A stretch of DNA of 64,000 nucleotides from Flavobacterium nackdongense (GTDB lineage: Bacteria > Bacteroidota > Bacteroidia > Flavobacteriales > Flavobacteriaceae). The notes below the pieces were generated by a model that was given only the letters and a program-made list of their open reading frames with translations, made no database searches and was not told the origin of the DNA. Positions 58,373 to 64,000 of the stretch are shown in pieces (positions within the stretch are counted from its first letter, which is position 1; every line of letters begins with the position of its first letter). The stretch lies in assembly GCF_004355225.1 (NCBI RefSeq), contig NZ_CP037933.1:2480001-2544000 (forward strand), in the 5' to 3' direction. Position numbers and translations under genes: made by a program.

Positions 58373-60553
58373 TTATTCATTCCTTCTTATAAAATTAAAA
58401 TCCAATTGTTTTTTAACTAAATCGGCGTTCTTCACTTTTACGTAAATCTCATCTCCTAATTGCAATAAAGCCTTTGTGGTTGCGCCAACTAAAGCATATT
58501 GCTTTTCATCGAAGGTGTAATAATCCTCTTTTATTTCTCGAATTCGGATCATTCCTTCGCATTTATTTTCTATAATTTCAACAAAAATTCCCCATTCGGT
58601 TACACCAGAAATAACACCTAAAAATTCCTGATCGTTATGATTTTGCATATATTTTACTTGCATATATTTGACAGAATCACGTTCAGCATTCGAGGCTAAA
58701 CCTTCCATTGTAGAAGAATGTAAACATTTTACTTCGTATTTTTCTTCATCGACTGATTTTCTTCCATCAAGATAAAACTGCAACAATCGATGCACCATAA
58801 CATCAGGATAACGACGAATAGGTGAAGTAAAATGACTGTAATAATCAAAAGCCAATCCATAATGCCCTATATTATCCGTCGAATATTTGGCTTTACTCAT
58901 TGTTCTAATTGCCAGTGTATCAATAAGATTCTGCTCTTTTTTACCCACAACATCATTCAACAAAGCATTCAATGATTTTGAAATATCACCTTTGTTTCTG
59001 AAATCTATTTTGTATCCAAATTTAGAAATCACCGTTTGCATCGCAATTAATTTATCTTCATTTGGTTCGTCGTGAATACGATAAATAAAAGTTTTCTTTT
59101 GTTTACCAATATATTCCGCCACTTTTCTATTGGCTAAAAGCATAAATTCTTCGATCAAATGATTGGCATCTTTCGAAATTTTGAAATAAACACCTTCTGG
59201 TTCGCCTTCTTCGTCTAAATTGAATTTTACTTCGACTTTATCAAAAGAAATGGCACCATTATTCATTCTATTTCTACGTAGTACTTTTGCTAAATCTTGC
59301 ATTTTTAGCGTGGCTGCGACAATTTCATCCGAAACTTGATACGAACTTCCTGTGATAGAAATTTCAGCCGGAATTGTATTGTTTTTTGTTTCTATGATAT
59401 ATTGTGCCTCTTCGTAAGCAAATCGCTGATCCGAAAAAATCACGGTTCTTCCAAACCATTGATTGACCACTTGAGCAGTTTCGGTAATTTCGAATATCGC
59501 AGAAAAGGTATATTTCTCTTCTTGCGGACGCAACGAACAAGCAAAATTAGACAACACTTCAGGTAACATTGGAACTACTCTATCAACTAAATACACAGAA
59601 GTCGCTCGTTGATAGGCTTCGTCATCTAAAATCGTTCCTTCTTGAAGATAATGCGATACATCGGCAATATGAATTCCAATTTCGTAATGACCGTTTTCTA
59701 ACTTTTTGAAAGACAAGGCATCATCAAAATCTTTAGCATCCTTTGGATCAATCGTAAATGTCAAAGTATCACGCATATCCCGACGATTTTTGATTTCTTC
59801 TTCGGTAATCGAAGTGTCAATTTTTTGCGCATAGACTTCTACATCGACAGGAAATTCAGCTGGTAAACCGTATTCTGCTAAGATGGCGTGAATTTCGGTA
59901 TCGTGTTCTCCAGGTTTTCCCAGTACTTTTATAACATTTCCAAATGGACTATCGGCTCTTTTGGGCCAATCTTCTATATGAACCAAAACCACGTCGCCTT
60001 GTTCTGCTTCGCCTAATTTATCTTTTGGAATAAAAATATCGGTGTACATTTTAGGATTGGCAGTCGAAACAAAGGCAAAATTCTTTTGAATGTCAATAAC
60101 ACCAACAAAATCTGTTTTTACCCTTTCGACCACTTCAATCACTTCACCTTCAGGTCTTCGGCCTTTTCTACGGTTATAAACATAGACTTTTACCGTGTCT
60201 TTGTCTAAAGCTCTGTTCAAATTATTGGTAGGAATAAAAACATCTTCTTCTAATTCAGGACAAACAAAATAAGCGGTTTTTCGACCTGTCATATCTATTT
60301 TTCCTTCGTAGTAATCTTGGCTAATGGCTTTGATAAGGTATTTTCCAGGTTCGGACTCGATAATTTTCTTTTGGGAAGCAAGAATTTTTAAATCTCTGAT
60401 GATTTCGTTTCTGCTTTTGGTATCATCTTTGTCTAAAATAGCAGCTATTTGTTTGTAATTGAATCCTTTATTAGCATTTTGTGACAGTACTTTTATTATT
60501 TTTTCAGAGAAATCTTTCTCTTTTTTTACTGGTTTTCGCAGTTTCTTACCCAT
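58373..60553 (-). CDS. rnr: Ribonuclease R
   Basis: RNase R is a processive 3'-5' exoribonuclease that degrades structured RNA. The 726-aa protein has an N-terminal winged helix (SQNANKGFNYKQIAAIL), cold-shock domains (GRKTAYFVCPELEEDVFIP), the RNB catalytic domain with the metal-binding Asp cluster TFTIDPKDAKDFDDALSF near residue 275, SPIRRYPDVMVHRLL, and a C-terminal S1 domain (FLGVISGVTEWGIFVEI). It is the left neighbour of the long gene-free stretch, transcribed away from it. Confidence 0.95.
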   Translation of the reverse strand: MGKKLRKPVKKEKDFSEKIIKVLSQNANKGFNYKQIAAILDKDDTKSRNEIIRDLKILASQKKIIESEPGKYLIKAISQDYYEGKIDMTGRKTAYFVCPELEEDVFIPTNNLNRALDKDTVKVYVYNRRKGRRPEGEVIEVVERVKTDFVGVIDIQKNFAFVSTANPKMYTDIFIPKDKLGEAEQGDVVLVHIEDWPKRADSPFGNVIKVLGKPGEHDTEIHAILAEYGLPAEFPVDVEVYAQKIDTSITEEEIKNRRDMRDTLTFTIDPKDAKDFDDALSFKKLENGHYEIGIHIADVSHYLQEGTILDDEAYQRATSVYLVDRVVPMLPEVLSNFACSLRPQEEKYTFSAIFEITETAQVVNQWFGRTVIFSDQRFAYEEAQYIIETKNNTIPAEISITGSSYQVSDEIVAATLKMQDLAKVLRRNRMNNGAISFDKVEVKFNLDEEGEPEGVYFKISKDANHLIEEFMLLANRKVAEYIGKQKKTFIYRIHDEPNEDKLIAMQTVISKFGYKIDFRNKGDISKSLNALLNDVVGKKEQNLIDTLAIRTMSKAKYSTDNIGHYGLAFDYYSHFTSPIRRYPDVMVHRLLQFYLDGRKSVDEEKYEVKCLHSSTMEGLASNAERDSVKYMQVKYMQNHNDQEFLGVISGVTEWGIFVEIIENKCEGMIRIREIKEDYYTFDEKQYALVGATTKALLQLGDEIYVKVKNADLVKKQLDFNFIRRNE

Positions 60554-60661
60554 AGTTCTTTTCTTAAGAGTCTAAAATTACAAAATAGAAAATAGAAAAC
60601 AGAAAACGGAGAATAGAATTATCTAAAATATAACTTTTGTATCTTTATAAAAATTTACAAA

Positions 60662-60895
60662 ATGGAAGATTTTCAAACGATTACCGTATTTAATTTTGCA
60701 CACGAGATTATTGTCCTGAAATCCATTTTACAAAATGAAGGAATCCCCTTTTTGTTTCAGAACGAGAATTTAATTGCGGTAGATCCATTCGCTAGTATAG
60801 CCTATGGCGGCATTCATCTCAAAGTTCACCGCAATGATTTCGAAAGGGTTCAAAAAATTCTAGATGAACTGAATAACAATCTTGAAATTGTTTGA
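60662..60895 (+). CDS. DUF2007 putative signal-transducing protein
   Basis: The 77-aa cytosolic protein fits the DUF2007 family: TITVFNFAHEIIVLKSILQNEGIPFLFQNENL and the conserved IAYGGIHLKVHRNDFERVQKILDEL. The family resembles small ferredoxin-like folds and its function is not established. It is transcribed away from rnr and followed by the long gap. Confidence 0.82.
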   Translation: MEDFQTITVFNFAHEIIVLKSILQNEGIPFLFQNENLIAVDPFASIAYGGIHLKVHRNDFERVQKILDELNNNLEIV

Positions 60896-61531
60896 AGTTT
60901 TCAACAACTATTAAAAACAACAAAAAGAAAAAGAAATTTAAATTAATTTTTTGATGGTTATTATAGCGTGTTAATAACTACAATAAGTTTATTTTTGAAT
61001 GTATTATTTATTAGTTATTGGTTTTTATAACAATTTATTAACATAGTTTTAAGAGGTTAAAATATTCATTTTTAGCTTATTTTTAAAAGCTATTAACAAC
61101 CGTTGATAATAAAAAATGGATTGTTTTTGTAAATAAGTTTGTATTGATTTTTTGTTAACAATATCGTTTTCTTTATCGATAACTTTTCTAAAAATTCACC
61201 AAACTAAATTTGGTTATTTCATTTCAGTTTTGGATTACGTTTTTATTTGATACAAACAAGAAATAGTTCTAATTTTCTATCTAAAGTTATAAACATTTTA
61301 TGTTAATTTAAGGTTAACTGATTATCAAGTATTTACAAAACACTATTAACACAGAGAAAAAATTAACATTTAAATTACATTGAGAATAATTTTTCGAACT
61401 CATTTTTGAAGATATCATTTATTTTAAAATCTATACTATTCATACTATGATAGTTATAGATTTAATAGTTTAAATTTAAAAAGAAGTAATTGTTTCAGTA
61501 AATTTGCAGCACAAAATCCAATCCATTTATT
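60896..61531. other. Gene-free AT-rich stretch, candidate replication origin
   Basis: These 636 bases carry no credible gene. Several copies resemble the DnaA-box form TTATNNACA: TGTTAATAA (inverted, 60969-60977), TTATTAACA (61035-61043), TTATAAACA (61287-61295), and the one-mismatch CTATTAACA at 61090 and 61343. None has the classical C at position 6 (TTATNCACA). The stretch is strongly AT-rich, rnr on the left and rpiB on the right point away from it, and four parS-like sites lie 18.5 kb away. An origin is plausible but not shown. Confidence 0.3.
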
Positions 61532-61960
61532 ATGAAAATCTCCATCGGAAACGACCACGCAGGACCAGAATATAAAAAAGCTATTGTTCAATATTTAGAA
61601 TCCAAAGGACATCAAGTAACCAACTACGGAACAGATACGGATGCGTCTGTAGATTATCCTGATTTTGGCCATCCCGTAGCGACCGATGTATCAGAAGGAA
61701 AAGCCGATTATGGAATTGTAATTTGTGGTTCTGGAAATGGAATTGCCATGACGGTGAATAAACATCCAAAAGTGAGAGCTGGATTGTGTTGGACTAAAGA
61801 AATTGCTTATTTAACCCGTTTGCATAATAATGCCAATGTGCTTAGTATTCCTGCTCGTTATACCTCAATTCAACAAGCTATAGAAATTGTAGAAACTTTT
61901 CTAACTACTGAATTCGAAGGCGGAAGACATCAAAACAGAGTCGATAAAATTAGTTGTTAA
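61532..61960 (+). CDS. rpiB: Ribose-5-phosphate isomerase B
   Basis: RpiB interconverts ribose-5-phosphate and ribulose-5-phosphate in the pentose-phosphate pathway. The 142-aa protein has the family motifs SIGNDHAGPEYK at the start, the catalytic Cys in GIVICGSGNGIAM (near 70) and RLHNNANVLSIPAR. It is 6 bases before the CDF transporter gene, so the two share a transcript. Confidence 0.95.
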   Translation: MKISIGNDHAGPEYKKAIVQYLESKGHQVTNYGTDTDASVDYPDFGHPVATDVSEGKADYGIVICGSGNGIAMTVNKHPKVRAGLCWTKEIAYLTRLHNNANVLSIPARYTSIQQAIEIVETFLTTEFEGGRHQNRVDKISC

Positions 61961-61966
61961 AATATT

Positions 61967-62875
61967 TTGGGAAATCATCATAACCACAATCATCATACAG
62001 TAGAAGGTAAAAATCTACTATTTTCTATTGTTTTAAATTTAGTAATTACAATTGCACAAGTCATAGGTGGGCTTATTTCAGGAAGTTTGGCTTTATTGTC
62101 CGATGCTTTACATAATTTTTCCGATGTTCTTTCCTTAGTTTTTAGTTTTTTTGCCCATAAATTATCGAAGAAAAAAGCATCTGTAAATCAAACTTTTGGT
62201 TACAAAAGAGCCGAATTGATTGCAGCTTTCGTCAATGCGATAACCTTAATTATTGTAGCTTTATTTTTAGTTTATGGCGCCATCGAACGGTTTTTCAATC
62301 CACAACATATAGAATCTGAATTGGTAATTTGGCTTTCTATTTTAGGAATTGTTGTTAATGGTTTATCGGCTTTTATGTTAAAAAATGATGCCGACAATAA
62401 CCTGAATATGAAATCGGCTTATTTGCATTTGTTTACCGATATGTTAGCTTCGGTAGCCGTTTTAGTTGGAGGTTTGTTGATGAAATATTTGCAGTGGTTT
62501 TGGGTCGATAGTGTATTGACTTTGGTTATTGCCCTTTATTTACTTGTTGTGGGTTTTGATTTACTTAAAAAATCGACTCAAATGCTAATGCTATTTACTC
62601 CCACTCATATCGATGTCAATACTATTATAAACGAGGTTCATAAGATTACAGGTGTAAATAAATTACATCATATACACGTCTGGCATCTTAACGATGACGA
62701 ATTGCATCTCGAGGCACATTTAGAATGTCAGGAAGATTTAAAGGTTTCTGAATTCAATACAATTTTACAACAAATAGAGCATGTATTATTTAATAAATTC
62801 CAAATCAATCACATCAATATTCAACCCGAATACAATAGAGAAGAAGAATCTAAAGATATTATTGTTCAGGATTAA
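61967..62875 (+). CDS. Cation diffusion facilitator (CzcD-like) metal exporter
   Basis: CDF proteins export Zn, Co or related divalent metals in exchange for protons. The 302-aa protein has a His-rich N-terminus (GNHHNHNHHTVEG), six membrane segments, the metal-site pairs in LLSDALHNFSDVLS and LHLFTDMLASVAVL, and a cytoplasmic C-terminal domain (LHHIHVWHLNDDELHLEAHLE). It starts at TTG 6 bases after rpiB; no ATG lies near the conserved start. Confidence 0.9.
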   Translation: MGNHHNHNHHTVEGKNLLFSIVLNLVITIAQVIGGLISGSLALLSDALHNFSDVLSLVFSFFAHKLSKKKASVNQTFGYKRAELIAAFVNAITLIIVALFLVYGAIERFFNPQHIESELVIWLSILGIVVNGLSAFMLKNDADNNLNMKSAYLHLFTDMLASVAVLVGGLLMKYLQWFWVDSVLTLVIALYLLVVGFDLLKKSTQMLMLFTPTHIDVNTIINEVHKITGVNKLHHIHVWHLNDDELHLEAHLECQEDLKVSEFNTILQQIEHVLFNKFQINHINIQPEYNREEESKDIIVQD

Positions 62876-62941
62876 AACACCTAACCTTCGAAGAGAGATT
62901 TCTCTCGTAATTGCCCAAATATTTCCCGTATGTTAAACAAA

Positions 62942-63031
62942 TTGATCTTATCAATTGACTGAATTAATGTTAATTCGGTCAATTGACTGACCGAATTAAT
63001 GTAAATTCAGTCAATGCACTGACCGAATTAA
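62942..63031 (+). repeat. Tandem inverted-repeat array 2 (32-bp period)
   Basis: Two full units and one decayed unit. Arms are TTAATTCGGTCA and TGACCGAATTAA around the 6-base core ATTGAC (62970-62999), and TAAATTCAGTCA and TGACCGAATTAA around ATGCAC (63002-63031). Two bases (TG) separate the units. The first unit, ending at 62967, keeps the core ATTGAC but has a 4-base deletion in the right arm and a degraded left arm. The array lies directly upstream of the second AAA/DUF4143 gene. Confidence 0.88.
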
Positions 63032-63042
63032 CGTTTTTTATT

Positions 63043-63050
63043 TATATTTG
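63043..63050 (+). promoter_or_regulatory. TAnnTTTG -7 promoter box of the second AAA/DUF4143 gene
   Basis: TATATTTG followed by CAG, 24 bases before the ATG at 63075 and 11 bases after the end of the repeat array. Confidence 0.65.
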
Positions 63051-63074
63051 CAGTATAATTCTAAAGAATTTACA

Positions 63075-64000
63075 ATGTCAAATTATTACAAACGAGCGGT
63101 TTTAACTGAGTTTAGCCGCAAAGTACTACCAAATAAAGTACTGATTTTGTTAGGCGCACGACGAGTTGGTAAAACAGCTTTAATCAAAAATTACCTAGAA
63201 ACCATTCCTGCAGATTCCTATTTGCAATTGAATGGCGAAGATATAAAAGACATTAAGTTGCTAAAAGAACGATCTGTAAGTAATTATAAGAAACTTTTAG
63301 CAAACGCACCTTTATTAGTAATTGACGAGGCACAACACATTCCAGATATTGGAATGATTCTTAAATTGATTGTGGACTCTATTGATGGGATAAAAATAAT
63401 TGCCACTGGTTCGTCTGTATTTGATTTGTCTAATAATTTAGGAGAACCTTTGGTAGGGAGAAAAAACACTTTATATTTATTTCCCTTATCACAAATAGAG
63501 TTTTCGGAGCAAGAAAATTACAAGAAAACCACCGAAAATTTGGAGCAAAGATTACTTTTTGGAAGTTATCCTGAATTGGAACAATACGAAGATTGGGAGA
63601 GTAAAGAAGATTATATTAACGAGATTATAAACTCGTATTTGTTAAAAGATATTTTGATTTTTGATGGTATAAAACATTCTGACAAAGTGTATGATTTACT
63701 GCGTTTAATTGCCTTTCAAATTGGTAAGGAGGTTTCTTTACTAGAATTAGCCACTCAATTACAAATGTCTAAAAACACAGTTGCTAACTATTTGGATCTA
63801 CTTTCTAAAGTATTTATTTTGTTTAAAGTAGAAGGTTTTAGTCGCAATCTCCGTAAAGAAATAGTAAAATCGTCTCGATGGTATTTTTATGATAATGGCA
63901 TTAGAAATGGTATTATAAACAATTTTAATACAATTGAAAACCGCAATGACATTGGTGCACTTTGGGAAAACTATTTGGCTTCTGAAAGGGTAAAAAAACA
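63075..64000 (+). CDS. AAA ATPase of the DUF4143 family, cut by the window end
   Basis: An ATG at 63075 opens a frame without stop to the end of the window (308 codons). It begins MSNYYKRAVLTEFSRKVLP and has Walker A GARRVGKTA near residue 28, Walker B LLVIDEAQHIP and the TGSSVFD sensor. A helix-turn-helix part (SLLELATQLQMSKNTVANYLDLLSKVFILFKV) and the start of the DUF4143 domain (WYFYDNGIRNGII, then ALWENYLASERVKK) follow. It is clearly related to the protein at 57045-58223. Function unknown. Confidence 0.88.
   Translation, partial: MSNYYKRAVLTEFSRKVLPNKVLILLGARRVGKTALIKNYLETIPADSYLQLNGEDIKDIKLLKERSVSNYKKLLANAPLLVIDEAQHIPDIGMILKLIVDSIDGIKIIATGSSVFDLSNNLGEPLVGRKNTLYLFPLSQIEFSEQENYKKTTENLEQRLLFGSYPELEQYEDWESKEDYINEIINSYLLKDILIFDGIKHSDKVYDLLRLIAFQIGKEVSLLELATQLQMSKNTVANYLDLLSKVFILFKVEGFSRNLRKEIVKSSRWYFYDNGIRNGIINNFNTIENRNDIGALWENYLASERVKK

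Overview
The window looks like chromosome from a Flavobacterium-like member of the Bacteroidetes. The reasons are low G+C, promoters of the TAnnTTTG type, a gldH gliding gene, a SusC/SusD pair, many lipoprotein signal peptides with little ribosome-binding consensus, and family-typical forms such as a GlnS-YqeY fusion, an HU/CCDC81-SPOR protein, DUF4175 and head-GIN proteins.

Layout. 1-3.5 kb: secreted protein, holB, a DoxX-like protein and an acyl-CoA thioesterase. 3.5-6.0 kb: a small accessory block with two HigBA-type toxin-antitoxin modules and an orphan gene, ending at recA. 7-15.6 kb: plsC, lipoproteins, the two subunits of a 3-oxoacid CoA-transferase split by a lipoprotein gene, a class D beta-lactamase-like protein, then PBP1A-gldH-ricT. 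15.9-21.5 kb: a SusC/SusD/DUF4397 nutrient-uptake operon. 21.7-26.7 kb: a secreted orphan, ferredoxin plus U32 peptidase, a REP-associated transposase interrupted by a small inverted-repeat element, and trhO. 27-31.4 kb: trpS and dprA, convergent, with about 2 kb of cargo between duplicated pieces of both gene ends. 31.4-46.2 kb: SPOR protein, GPAYKN-repeat protein, a two-component system, a PIF1-like helicase, fasciclin and Skp-like proteins, a methyltransferase, mnmG, ybeY and DUF4175. Four parS-like sites surround mnmG. 46.2-55 kb: Fic, gltX, a band-7 protein, a YtxH/holin-like envelope operon, glnS, a ParDE-like module, folB and tRNA-Cys. 55-64 kb: LysE exporter, head-GIN protein, an AAA/DUF4143 ATPase, rnr, a 636-bp gene-free AT-rich stretch, rpiB, a CDF transporter and a second AAA/DUF4143 ATPase cut by the window end.

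Most notable points. (1) Both AAA/DUF4143 ATPase genes carry, just upstream of their promoter, a short tandem array of 32-33-bp units. Each unit is two 12-13-bp inverted arms around a variable 6-base core. The arms differ between the two genes but the architecture is the same. (2) Two accessory inserts are flanked by duplicated 3' ends of the neighbouring housekeeping genes: thioesterase around HigBA, and trpS/dprA around a lipoprotein cargo. (3) A REP/RAYT transposase was split near its 3' end by a 200-bp element that left a 12-bp target duplication; removing the element restores the reading frame. (4) parS-like sites, one of them inside the ybeY coding end, and a divergently flanked AT-rich gap 18.5 kb away suggest that this is the replication-origin side of the chromosome.
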